DNA of 64,000 nt, taken from contig JAUTXW010002478.1 in the NCBI GenBank assembly GCA_030620095.1, forward strand, positions 310,001 through 374,000. Reading direction: 5' to 3'. The DNA comes from Kuschelorhynchus macadamiae (Eukaryota; Arthropoda; Insecta; Coleoptera; Curculionidae). The notes beneath the pieces were generated by a model. It was not told where the DNA came from. It ran no database searches and saw only the letters and a list, made by a program, of their open reading frames with translations. A program made the translations under genes and the position numbers. Numbering within the stretch: the first letter of the stretch is position 1; each line of letters opens with the position of its first letter. Of this stretch, positions 11,103 to 21,028 are shown in pieces.

Positions 11103-11860
11103 CTAGACATCTGCATCATAGGGCAGCTCATCAGGAACATAATCACTATCATCATCGAAGTTGAAATCATCATTGTACAGAAATTCATCTCTGCTTGGAG
11201 AAAAATCTCCATTTTCTTCTCGAACAGTGTTAATCTTTGTATGGGTATTGCTATTTTCTATAATAGTCGTGTCACGACTGACTATCCCTTTTCTTGTCAC
11301 AGGGTTAAAATATCTATATTCCTTTGTAGTCTCATCACATCCTACACGATGTTTTACTGATTTCTGACCCCACTTGTTCATATAGCGTTCTTGGAAGTTT
11401 AGAAGATGCTGAACGATTTCTCAGGTAGCATGCTGCATTACAAGCTTCGGTCCATAAGGACTTGCTCCGGTCTTCATTGAACAAGACACTTCGCCTTCTT
11501 AACAAGAGTGTGATTAAATCTCTCAGCCATTCCATTTTGCTAGGGATATGGCTGTTCCATGTTTCTTTGTGTGTGATTCTTTAAATACCTGTCAAAATCT
11601 ATATTATAAAATTCACCTACACTATCACTTCTCAGCACTTTAATATTGATATTCAGCACTTTAATATTGATATTTTGCTGAAATTCTACTAAACGTTTGA
11701 AATCTGAACTTACCAAATGCCTCATCCTTCGCCTTGAGGAAATAAACCAAACGCATTCAACTGTAGTCGTCTGTGAATGTCAGAAAATACTTAGATCCGC
11801 ATAATGATATAGTTTCGAAGGGACCGCAAATGTCACTGATTGTAACCCCCAGTAACTGTT
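11103..11860 (-). pseudogene. pol: Copia pol: integrase core and C-terminal linker
   Basis: Reading the minus strand, 11,800-11,740 gives FLTFTDDYS with the first catalytic aspartate. 11,725-11,540 gives VLRSDSVGEF with the second. 11,535-11,335 gives WTEACNAACYLRNR, the typical copia stretch after the catalytic glutamate, and 11,381-11,103 gives KSVKHRVGCDETTKEYRYFNP followed by an acidic linker. Frames change at each step. A 21-bp tandem duplication at 11,633-11,674 adds seven in-frame residues just before LRSD. Confidence 0.75.
11633..11674. repeat. 21-bp tandem duplication in Copia integrase
   Basis: Two perfect adjacent copies of a 21-base unit beginning CAGCACTTTAATATT (11,633-11,653 and 11,654-11,674). 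The length keeps the reading frame and doubles a seven-residue segment. Confidence 0.9.
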
Positions 11861-11864
11861 GTGC

Positions 11865-12434
11865 TCAACGGGCTTGCTTGCTTTTACAGTGCCCTTCACA
11901 ATTTTCAATCCTAGCCTCACCCTTAGACATAAGACATTCCACCAGCTTTGCAGTGTCATGTAGGTAAGTATCATTAATGTGGCCTAAACATTGATGCCAA
12001 GCATCACTGCCTGAAAACACACTGATGTTTTTACAAACTTCCAATTTGTACACATTGTTAAGACAGCAGTGGCCAGTAAAACATTCTCTGGATTGAAAAT
12101 ATTACACCAATTTTCATGAAAACACACCACTTTTTCCTCAATTAACAAATAGATAATAGATATGTTGTCTAACCTGGGACATACTGGACTCCTTTCAGCA
12201 ATATTTTGTGCTCTTTGTCTGAAAATTTTTTTATTTCTACATCACCAGTACATCATCATACATTTCCAACAATTGTTTACTAGCTGTCAATTGCCCACTG
12301 GCTCCACTGTCAACATACCAGTCAGTGTTTTTGAAATTTCCAGTATTAAAAACAGCACTGAATCCTCCTTCAGATCTATTATTATTGGAGCATTTTGATA
12401 TAAAATGTCCATTCTTTTTACATTTCCAACACAC
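11865..12434 (-). pseudogene. Copia gag-pol: zinc knuckle, protease and GAG-pre-integrase
   Basis: 12,434-12,237 begins CWKCKKNGHFISKC, a CX2CX4HX4C knuckle, and continues to WYVDSGAS, the protease active-site block (DSGA). Decayed sequence equivalent to the YVPGL region follows at about 12,190-12,160. 12,053-11,865 gives WHQCLGHIN, the conserved start of the GAG-pre-integrase domain. Together these place the gag/protease boundary of a copia polyprotein. Several stops. Confidence 0.8.
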
Positions 12435-12960
12435 AAGGTTACTAAGGTCCTTTTATTACCAAAACAACCACTTGAACTTGACTTTGATTAACCCCAACAC
12501 CCTCTCGACTCGACGTTGCACATGACCGCCACCAGCAACATTGCCTGATTTTCCTTAGAAATTCTTCCTACTGCCGCCATCTCTGAATGACTTCCGAAAA
12601 TTTGCATGTCAAGTATCATCGTTTTCATTGATTGTGGCAATATTGATCACTAAATGCTCCACGCCCTTGATCATGGGGGACTACTTGTCAGGAAGACCCG
12701 CTAAGATGACAGCAGCGCCATAAGATAAGCGCACGCAAAAGTCCAATTTTACGCATGAACCCACTATCATCCTACAGCTTTTTCAGATTTTGTCCATTCT
12801 TCTTGGGTAGTCGTTGCATCCTTTACCTGCAGAAACAAAGATGTGTCATAAATAAAACCAATTTGACCTTTGCTTCTGCGATGTTGGTTGTATCGGTCTT
12901 GCTGCCGCCGATGTACTTGTTTAAGCCCTCAAGACAAATACATTCTCAATTATGAAGCCT
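12435..12960 (-). pseudogene. gag: Copia gag, degenerate
   Basis: Scattered minus-strand similarity to copia Gag only. A segment near 12,680-12,620 reads IKGVEHLVINIATINEND, resembling the Gag segment that precedes the zinc knuckle, and TTNIAEAKVK lies near 12,890. Frames change repeatedly and no start codon can be chosen. Confidence 0.5.
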
Positions 12961-13207
12961 ATTCATCATAATTCTCACGACATAAAAGCCTTGTGAGAAA
13001 CACTCGCGAACGTGACACGACAAAAACGATTTTTCTTTCACTTCCAGAATTATTGAATACTCGAAATTCCCGCTCTGAGCGATTTGTTGTTAATAATATA
13101 ATTAAGCAGAAAATTAATAGATTTTACGGTAAAACGTTTGGAAAGGCTCAGAAAGAAACAACACAATGTTGACTCAGTTAAATCATTTATTTAACTAACA
13201 GAGCTAT
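12961..13207. other. Sequence upstream of Copia gag, unassigned
   Basis: Could be the leader or LTR of the Copia element, but no matching LTR is present and no primer-binding site was recognised. Confidence 0.3.
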
Positions 13208-14905
13208 TACAAGTACTGACAAATACCAAATACTTATGAAATCAACAACATGAACCAAGTAACGAGTATGTATTTTTAAATTTTAAAAGTATTTGAAATA
13301 TCAAGTGTAGCTGGTAATTGTACTTGATTTTTGTCAAGTAAAGTAATTGAAGTATCTTGTATGTTAAATTATTTTACAAGCATTTGAAGTAAAAATTGTA
13401 TTTGAAGTACTAAAATGTTTTTCAAGTACCAACACTTTTAGGAAAAAATGACAAATACATTTTAAACTGGTGAATATATGTATTTTTTTAGATACATTTT
13501 AAACCATTCATTTAAACCATAAATGTTTGTGATTTTTATTAATAACAGGCCTATTTTGGTACAGGTAACAAAGTAACAATCACTTTAGAATATGTACTTA
13601 TAATTTTTTTGTTTCTTATTACTAGTATATTTGGCATATAATCAGGTTGTTCTGCCACTACCAAAAGCATAATGCAATATAACCAATAGACAATCTTCAT
13701 TCTGTTTTTGGCAGAGCCACACAATCTTCATGAGATGTGTAGAGTAAAATAAAAACAATATCAAAGTAGCATTGCTAGGTTTTAGATTTAATACAAAATA
13801 AATATTTTAAAATTATTTTAACGTCTCTTTAACATCTCCTCTGATATCACTAACCTACTAATTATTTTTATTATAATATATGTTTAGGAGATATTTACTA
13901 ATCTTGAACACATACCAAATTAAAAAGTCTGTCTTTCCACAATGCCTATCTTGACGTCGCATCAGCAAGGCATACCTTGAAAAACTAACAGTTTTCTGTA
14001 TAAATAAAAAATGTCTGCTTTTTTCAAACTCGAATTTACCTGAAATTTCTTGATATAGGATAAAAAATGCAAAACTATGTTTTGTAATAAAAATAAGACT
14101 TACAACCTGCCCAATTGTTTTTGTCCTAGCAGGAACCGATATGCAGGTATGAAGGCTTAAAACCAAGGGCTGAAGGTGAAATAATTCCTTATATTTGGGA
14201 CACCTTATATACTATATTAGCATATGTTCATATATTTAGAATCATATCTTCAATTTGTTACCTAGCACAATTAATTATAACAATATTTATTTTTTTATGT
14301 TGGACATAATTGTGTACTATTTCCATCATTTGGATTTTTTATAAACAAACCTAGCTAAGAACACCTTTTTAACTATTTCAGTTTTTAATTAATTGAATAT
14401 ACATATTACTTACCAAACGGATAGTGCAAAATGTCTTTAACATTCAAAAATAAAACTTTTATCTAATTGATCCTGTTCTAGAGTCACAAACCAAAAGTTA
14501 CATTCTACGACGCGCCGCCCCTCTCCGCGGCAAAGAGGAAAACTATGATGTTTTCCGCCAATAGGCGAGCAGCAGTGACAAATGGAAACGGATCGCCTCT
14601 ACTTCTTGAACTCAAAGTTAAACGCGCAAAGTACTCGATTTAAAATCTTCGGAATATTTGAAATGTTTTTGGAGGATTTGAAATATTTTTTCGCTACTTG
14701 AAGTATTTTTGGTAGTACTTCAAGTAAAATTCATATATACATCAAACATTTTTTTCAGAAATCAAGTACCAAATACTTTTTAGGGTGTAACTGAATTTCA
14801 AGTACAATTACTATAAAATAAAGTGTATTTGAAATACAGTATTTTAAATACCAAAAAGTATTTGAATTACATTTTCCAAACATTTTACTTGAAGTGTCAA
14901 TACTC
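13208..14905. mobile_element. Non-autonomous DNA transposon with TACTT-rich subterminal arrays
   Basis: Both ends (13,208-13,440 and 14,660-14,905) are packed with short motifs such as AAGTATTTGAAATA, TCAAGTA and GTACTTGA in both orientations. The interior (13,450-14,650) lacks them, apart from a GC-rich patch at 14,500-14,640. The outermost bases are loosely inverted (AGTACTGACA on the left, AGTATTGACA on the complement of the right). Dense subterminal arrays around an empty interior are characteristic of hAT-like non-autonomous elements. No transposase frame and no clean 8-bp target duplication was found, so the family call is tentative. Confidence 0.5.
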
Positions 14906-15118
14906 TGAGGATTAATTCAGGAACTAGACTGTAAAGGATCAACTGAACCTTGGTCTTGTCATCATTAATTTGCCAATGATTAGGTAAAAATTAACAAGCT
15001 GTTTGATCTTTTTTGCCTATCTTGAATCTTTTGTAGCACATTTTCATCAGGAGATAGATTTGGATTATTGGATACACTCACCGCCATAGCTACTATGGTT
15101 TCCGAAGGTTCAGTGGAA
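14906..15118. other. Unassigned stretch between two DNA elements
   Basis: The minus strand has an open run of about 40 codons (AMAVSVSNNPNLSPDENVL) that matches nothing I recognise. It may be Copia or hAT flank. Confidence 0.25.
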
Positions 15119-15214
15119 CCAGGCCCGTGACGTCAAAGGGCCCCCGGCTGGCGGCCAAGTTTTGTCTCTCAAAAACATAAAGCAAATATTCCCATATTAT
15201 TTTTTAATTTACCA

Positions 15215-16533
15215 TTGGTTGAATTTAATAATTATAAAATAATAATAATCAAAAAAACAGACATTCAGGCCCCAAGACCCATAAATCTTGGACGTTTTTT
15301 TTCAAAACTTAATAAGGAATTGGCTTACACTAGAAATAAACCTACATATAAAAATTTGGGCCTTGGCGTTATTTCTGTAGACAACTTTCATAAGTATTAA
15401 AAACATTTGGATTACTTTTTGTACATATTCCAACACTTATAAGGCATTAATCATTAATCTATAATAATGACTCAGTAATAGATCAGGGTCCATCAGCAAT
15501 AATAATAATAATAATCAAGTATTTTGCTTCCACAGTAATTCACAGGTCAGCAGTTTTTTATTTCAAAGTGTTAGTGTAATGATTTATTAATTTGATTAAT
15601 ATATTAGGACTTGGAAATTTTAAAATGCATTCTAAATACAAACTTGACAGTTTTTTAAATTTAAATAGTTCTACCCCAACTAATACTGTTGTTGGTTATA
15701 TTGCCACTACCTGTAGAGGTAGTGGCAATATAACCAACAACAGATGTAGATCTGTGATTGTAAGTCAATCTGATAGTAGTAAGTATCCAACAATTGTAAT
15801 TTATAGAATTTTTGCATGGTAGTTTGGAGAAACAAGAGATAAATTTTCAACTGCGATACACAACTAAAGACCTTTGAAAACAACTTTATAAATACAAACG
15901 CATATCTGGCATTATATTATTAAAAATTTTCCAGGTGAAGATATTTCTGAGGACAATAACCAAGGCCAAATTTTGATAAAATTAATGCGGCGACCTCTGA
16001 ATCTAAGAAAAACATCGAATTCTCCAAGTTGATTAAATGTTTGTCTAATATGTGTGAATCAAACTCAAAAATATTCATTATTAATGACCGTTAACCCGAA
16101 ACGTAAATGTAAGTAGATATATAATTTTATGCAAGATGACATTATAACATGAAAACTATAACCAAATTTCTTTATCGTAATTTTTTTTTTATTGCCCGTG
16201 GGGGGTACTCTAGCTCACCAAGCTATAATGAAACGTCAAAAATTAAAGTATTTGATATCAAATAAGTCCAGGGAAGATCTAAGTTAATCACTTTTAAAAT
16301 GTCTGATGAATTATCAATATGTCATGCCTGCATATTTAAATATTAAATTAAAATAAATATTTAATCCATTCCATCCTTGGCTGGCATTATGGTTATTCTG
16401 TAAATGACAAAATACCGACAGATTGTTCATGGCTTTTGTGACTGGAATCACTTAAACCTGATTATAAAATGCCATGAAGAAAATAATGAAGATAATAAGT
16501 GTGATATTTTTGATAAATGGAAAAATATTAAAA
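15215..16533 (+). pseudogene. hAT transposase, N-terminal part with TTF-like zinc finger
   Basis: 15,625-15,665 reads KYKLDSFLNLN, like the N-terminus of ZMYM1-type hAT proteins. 16,370-16,530 reads FHPWLALWLF, then GFCDWNHLN, CHEENNEDNKC and FDKWKNIKN. This fits the TTF zinc-finger region, where an aromatic-Trp segment, a Cys pair, a GFxxW block and an HE...C block follow in order. Frames change between blocks and the stretch between 15,750 and 16,340 has no readable domain. Transposase would bind the termini; this copy is dead. Confidence 0.5.
15686..15743. repeat. Perfect 26-bp hairpin with 6-nt loop
   Basis: Left arm 15,686-15,711, loop TGTAGA, right arm 15,718-15,743. The arms are exact inverse complements and begin CTGTTGTTGGTTATATTGCC. 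It lies inside the decayed hAT N-terminal region and interrupts its reading. Confidence 0.95.
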
Positions 16534-17326
16534 ACAATAAATAAAGCAAATTTTCGTACTTTTCGTGACACTGTAAACATCGTATTTATCGTCGCCCGTT
16601 TTTGTTGTTTTTTTAAGTGTCATACAAAGTTTTAAACTATGTGTTTGGTGTCGTTTTGTTCATAAAATTTTGATCTATCCAACGAGCTAACTAGTATATG
16701 CGTATTCCATTAAAGTTATCGCCTAAACGCGACTAAACATCCTGTTTCAAAATCTCGTTAATTTAAATAAACCCATCAGAAGAACAAAAAAGAAGTATAC
16801 ATAAAATATGAACATTTAATCCTTTTATCACCAAGAGATAATCTTTATTGTTAGATTTTGTGGAAACTATAAATGCACGAAATATACTTTTAAATTCTTG
16901 CTATTAATATGCAAATTAGGTGATAAACGGATTTATTGAACTTTGTTGTTTTTTTGGAGAGGCATTAGCTGAGAGACTTCCCTTTTTTTGTTTTGTGAAT
17001 GTGGTTGTCAGAACAGCAGTTCATTGACCTTTTAAATAATAAAGAACAGGACCGGACTAATATTATATTGTTTGTTTGGATGTCTTATAAGCTCTTGACT
17101 TATTGAAATACATCACTGATTTTACTGTTTGCATTTTGCTATTGCTTGACAATGTCTTGTATATATTTTTAATGTCTATATTTTTACTGAAATTTTTAGC
17201 CATATATGTATGTATATAATCATTGATTATTTTGCGTCGACGTCTTGACTCACGAGCATTTTATTTTTTTTAACTTTTAATTTATTTAATAATTTGTTTA
17301 TTTTGTTTTTGTCAGTATTCCTTATA
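16534..17326 (+). other. LINE B 5' UTR
   Basis: No coding sequence is visible. It lies between the candidate target duplication in the hAT gene and the ORF1 start. About 790 bases is a reasonable length for a CR1-type 5' UTR, suggesting the element may be near full length. No promoter motif was established. Confidence 0.5.
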
Positions 17327-18979
17327 ATGTCGGAAGTTTTTAAATGTTGTAAGAACAAAATTAACAACAACTGGTTTTGTGTGAGATGCAATAACGTTTT
17401 TCATCCGAGTTGCTGGAAAAGAACGAAAGGCTATACAATTTTAAATCAAAATCTGATACTATGCTCAAAGAATTGCAATGATAAAGCTGAAACTGAATGC
17501 CATACTGAGGACAATACAACAACGGAAGTGCTTCAGAGTATAATTGGGGAACTGAAGAATGAACTGCAGATGAGGGATGCTCATATCGCAAGAATTAAAA
17601 GAAATTCAACTGCTTTTGAAGCGGAGGCTGGTGAGGTTGAAGCAAAGCTTCTCAGCGAGATTGAAAATTACATTATTAGAATAGGCGAATTGCAGAAAAG
17701 ACTTGATGAACAATCAAGAATTCTTCAAACCTTCTATGGCGTAGTTGCTGTTGATGCTGAAACACAGACCTCAGTAAAGCTGAGTGAGAAACAGATACAA
17801 ACATCTATAGCAATTGCATCTTTTGCAACACAAACATCCATCACAGTAACCTGTAATACTGAAACACAGACCGAGGCTATTTCATCTATGGACATGGAAA
17901 TTCCAGAAAGTCCGTCTAAAATTTCAAAAAACTCTTGCAGCCTACAGTTAGACAATTTGAAAGTGTTGTGTTCTTCTGAGACTCAAATTGGTACAATTCC
18001 ATCCAGTATCTCAGATTTGCCAAAAGAAATAAAGTCGACACATACCCAAACCAAATTAACTTGGTGTCTAAATGAGAGAAGCAAAGCACAACTGAATAGA
18101 AGTAAAACTATTGAAACTGGAAAGTTCAGTGCTTCCGACACACAGGGCAGTATTCGGAGACCACAACCACAATTACTTTTGATTGGGAATAAGACTGACT
18201 TGAGAGGTATTCCTATGCTTTTCAAACGTAACACTAAATCTAAAATTGATATTAATTGCCAGTACCCAGAAAATCCAATGCTTTTAGAAGAAATGGCTGA
18301 GAGATATAAGGCATTAAGTCAAAGACTTACAAAAAATGATTTCATTGTGTTGTTTGCGGGTTTGCAGAATGCAATCGGGGATAGAGTGCCAAGCAGAGAT
18401 TGTCTAAGTGGCATCGTTGAACAATTTAGAAATACCAATTTGGTAATAGTTGGACCATCATATATTAATGGTAATAAAATACTCAACCAGTTCATTTATA
18501 AATTCAATATTTCACTCAAAACTTTTTTCCACGAGATTGGTGAATGCACTAGATTTTTAGTAATGAATACATTTATAAAAACATACATTTATAAAAACAT
18601 AATCTCAGTTAAGGAAAATATCTACAAAGCAAACATCGTTCGGTATATAACTTCTACAATATTGAACAATGAAATCCACATTAATATCACTGCAGACAGG
18701 ACTAAAAAATGTACTAATCCTGCTGAAACTCTGTCATTTGAAGAACGTCTGCGACTTCTCTCTAATGTTCGAGATGACTGGCATCCAAGTATAACAACCT
18801 TTCCAAAAAATTATCCGCCACCATCAGAGGCTATTCGTAAGGTTGGTCTTTCGGTAGAATTGTCGGAAGGTGACATCACCCAGAGCGATAATGAGCTATA
18901 TGCAATAGTTGAATCTAACACAATATCGAAAACTCAGAATTTTCCAGTACTTCCAGCAACGCCGGGGAAAAAAAACTAA
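17327..18979 (+). CDS. LINE B ORF1: zinc finger, coiled coil and degenerate SGNH domain
   Basis: The ATG at 17,327 is chosen because the zinc-binding pattern (KCC, FCVRC, FHPSCW, LCSKNC) starts directly after it; an upstream in-frame ATG at 17,294 would only add eleven hydrophobic residues. About 550 codons without a stop. After the zinc module comes a charged coiled-coil stretch (residues about 70-135), then a Ser/Thr/Gln-rich region with recurring T(E/Q)TQT motifs, then an SGNH-like fold from about residue 285 (QLLLIGNKTD). The nucleophile block GDS is GNK and the C-terminal His block is not evident, so hydrolase activity is unlikely. It ends GKKN just before a TAA that abuts a frameshift heptamer. 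The role is presumably RNA binding and particle formation. Confidence 0.85.
   Translation: MSEVFKCCKNKINNNWFCVRCNNVFHPSCWKRTKGYTILNQNLILCSKNCNDKAETECHTEDNTTTEVLQSIIGELKNELQMRDAHIARIKRNSTAFEAEAGEVEAKLLSEIENYIIRIGELQKRLDEQSRILQTFYGVVAVDAETQTSVKLSEKQIQTSIAIASFATQTSITVTCNTETQTEAISSMDMEIPESPSKISKNSCSLQLDNLKVLCSSETQIGTIPSSISDLPKEIKSTHTQTKLTWCLNERSKAQLNRSKTIETGKFSASDTQGSIRRPQPQLLLIGNKTDLRGIPMLFKRNTKSKIDINCQYPENPMLLEEMAERYKALSQRLTKNDFIVLFAGLQNAIGDRVPSRDCLSGIVEQFRNTNLVIVGPSYINGNKILNQFIYKFNISLKTFFHEIGECTRFLVMNTFIKTYIYKNIISVKENIYKANIVRYITSTILNNEIHINITADRTKKCTNPAETLSFEERLRLLSNVRDDWHPSITTFPKNYPPPSEAIRKVGLSVELSEGDITQSDNELYAIVESNTISKTQNFPVLPATPGKKN
18970..18976 (+). promoter_or_regulatory. Candidate -1 ribosomal frameshift heptamer A AAA AAC
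   Basis: In the ORF1 frame the codons read GGG AAA AAA AAC TAA. The heptamer is correctly phased (X XXY YYZ) and the ORF1 stop follows at once. Slipping back one base continues as CTA ACG CGC, the frame in which ORF2 is open into the endonuclease. No ATG in the ORF2 frame lies between the ORF1 stop and the first endonuclease block (HQNIQCL). Confidence 0.55.
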
Positions 18980-20806
18980 CGCGCCGTACTATCGACCAAT
19001 TTATAAAATTTTGCCATCAAAACATTCAGTGTTTGTCGAATAAAGTTTTAGATGTAGACTTGGCTCTAACAGGCAATAACCATTGTGACTTTTTATTATT
19101 GACAGAACACTGGCAAACCGCGCATCAATTAGATCAAATAAAATTTAAAAATTTTAGTTTATGTTGTAAATTTTGTAGAACTGAAATGAAGCATGGGGGG
19201 GTGGCAATTTATAAATGGGATACATGTAGTCTTAAGTTTGATATTTGTGATGTGTCTGACTATTGTAGGGAAGGAATTTTGGAGTGTGCTTGCTTAAAAA
19301 TTAATTCTGTTAACATTATTTTAATTGTTTTATATCGTCCACCAAATGTAAATTTTAGTGAATTTTTATCAATTTTTAGTTGTCTAGTAATGAAACTTGC
19401 ACAGCCATCATACTCATTTGTAATAGGTGGTGACTTTAATATTAATTTTTTAGTTCCTAGTACAGACTTAAGCTGTTTTACAGATATAATGTCAACTTTT
19501 AATTTGGACTATATTATTAGAGACCCCACAAGAGTAACAGGAAAGTCTAGCACATGCATAGATAACTTCATAGTAAGCGCCGATACAGATTCACAAGCTA
19601 CGGTAATTGATATGAGTCTTTCCGACCATTTTTCACAATTCCTCTGTGTGAGATTAGTAAAAGGTTTATTAAAGGAATCGACGAGTTTTATGTATAAAAG
19701 AATTACTTCTGAAGGTAATACTAAGCAATTTATTGATTATATAAGAGGGGAGAATTGGGCTGAGGTCTTTAATCAGACAACAGCAGAAAGTGCTTTTGAT
19801 TCTTTCTCGGACACTCTACATTACTACTTCGAACTATGTTTTCCGATAAAAAAATGTTATTTTAAATCCAAGAAAAAAGTAAGCGGTTATATTTTATCCC
19901 CAGAATTAAAAAAATTAAAAGAGAAAGTCACATTATTTTTGGAGCTTTCAAAAGTTGATAATAAGTATAAAGAACCAGCAAAATATTTAAATAAAATCTA
20001 CAGAGAGAAACTCAGGATTTCTCGGCAAGTGGAAAATGACAATAAAATACACAATTCAAGTAATAAATCAAAAACAATGTGGCAAATTATTAATAATCTC
20101 CAAAAGAAAAATATTAACTTAAAAAAAGTAGAGTTTTTTAAAGGAGATGAACAAATAGGTAGTGGAGAAGTTGCCGAGAATTTTAATAAACATTTTATAA
20201 TACCAAATTCCCATGGTGAGATTGACTATGAATTTTTAAATTCGAATGTCCCTTGTTGCTCATCCTCAGTTTTCCTCTACCCAGTCTGTGAACCAGAGGT
20301 TTTAGCTTTGATGAATAGGTTGAAGAATTCAAATTCTAGTGGTCCTGATGGGGTTTCTAATAATATTCTTAAAAAATGTAAGTTTTACTTGTGTAGTGTT
20401 TTTACATATTTAATTAACTTGTCTTTCACTGAATGTGTGTTTCCCAAAAAGCTTAAACTTGCAGCGGTGATTCCTATTTATAAAAAAGGTAATCCGAATG
20501 ACTACAGTAACTATAGGCCAGTAAGTTTGTTGTCAAGTATATCCAAGATATTTGAACTTAGTATAAAGGACCGGTTAATTGACTTTTTTGAAAAGAATAT
20601 CCTACTATCTGATGCGCAACACGGGTTTACAAAACAGAAGAGTACTGAAACAGCGCTTTTTTTTTTCATAATAAGATCGTGGATGCAATTGATAAAAAGT
20701 TAAGTACTATGGGGCTGTTTGTTGACTTTTCCAGAGCTTTTGATATGGTAAACCATCAGATTTTGTTGTCGAAACTATCAAGATACGGTGTTCGAGGTCA
20801 ATTTCT
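18976..20806 (+). pseudogene. LINE B ORF2, endonuclease and RT N-terminal half
   Basis: Open from the frameshift site with no stop until 20,703. The endonuclease blocks are complete: CHQNIQCLSNK, LLLTEHWQ, YRPPNVNF, GGDFNINF, IDNFIVS and SLSDHFSQF, covering the catalytic Asn, Glu, Asp/Asn and Asp-His residues. A linker follows, then RT blocks SSGPDGVSNNILKK, AVIPIYKKGN, SNYRPVSLLSSISKIFE and QHGFTKQKSTETA. A homopolymer T run near 20,660 shifts the frame; the next frame gives GLFVDFSRAFDMVNHQILLSKL and ends at GVRGQFLQ (20,806), where LINE H is inserted. Without the insertion and the single frameshift ORF2 would be near intact. Confidence 0.85.
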
Positions 20807-21028
20807 TCAATTTTATTTTATTTATTTATTTATTTATTCAGATAGGAAATCCTAATACAAAGTATTAAAAATAAAAACTGTCCAATAAAATCTCTCACTA
20901 ATACTATTTGGTATGGTTAACAATAAAGTACATTTCATAATTACAACAAAAAAAAAAAAAACAAAATCACATTTAAAATTTTAGACATAGTCAACCATTA
21001 AAATTATTAATATTCTGTGCGGTAAGTT

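Larger units (their letters stand above)
10373..12960 (-). mobile_element. Copia-type LTR retrotransposon remnant
   Basis: On the minus strand the order is gag, CCHC zinc knuckle, protease, GAG-pre-integrase, integrase, RT: integrase before RT defines Ty1/copia. The 3' part (rest of RT, RNase H, 3' LTR) is missing where LINE G begins. No LTR could be identified upstream of gag. Multiple stops and frameshifts. Confidence 0.85.

Noticed and set aside
10860..11367. Three plus-strand open stretches of 68-88 codons
   Set aside because: Antisense to Copia integrase/RT, which accounts for the sequence on the minus strand.
13200..14915. 8-bp target duplication for the TACTT-array element
   Set aside because: Flanks AGCTATTA and AGGATTAA are only loosely similar and the exact termini are uncertain.
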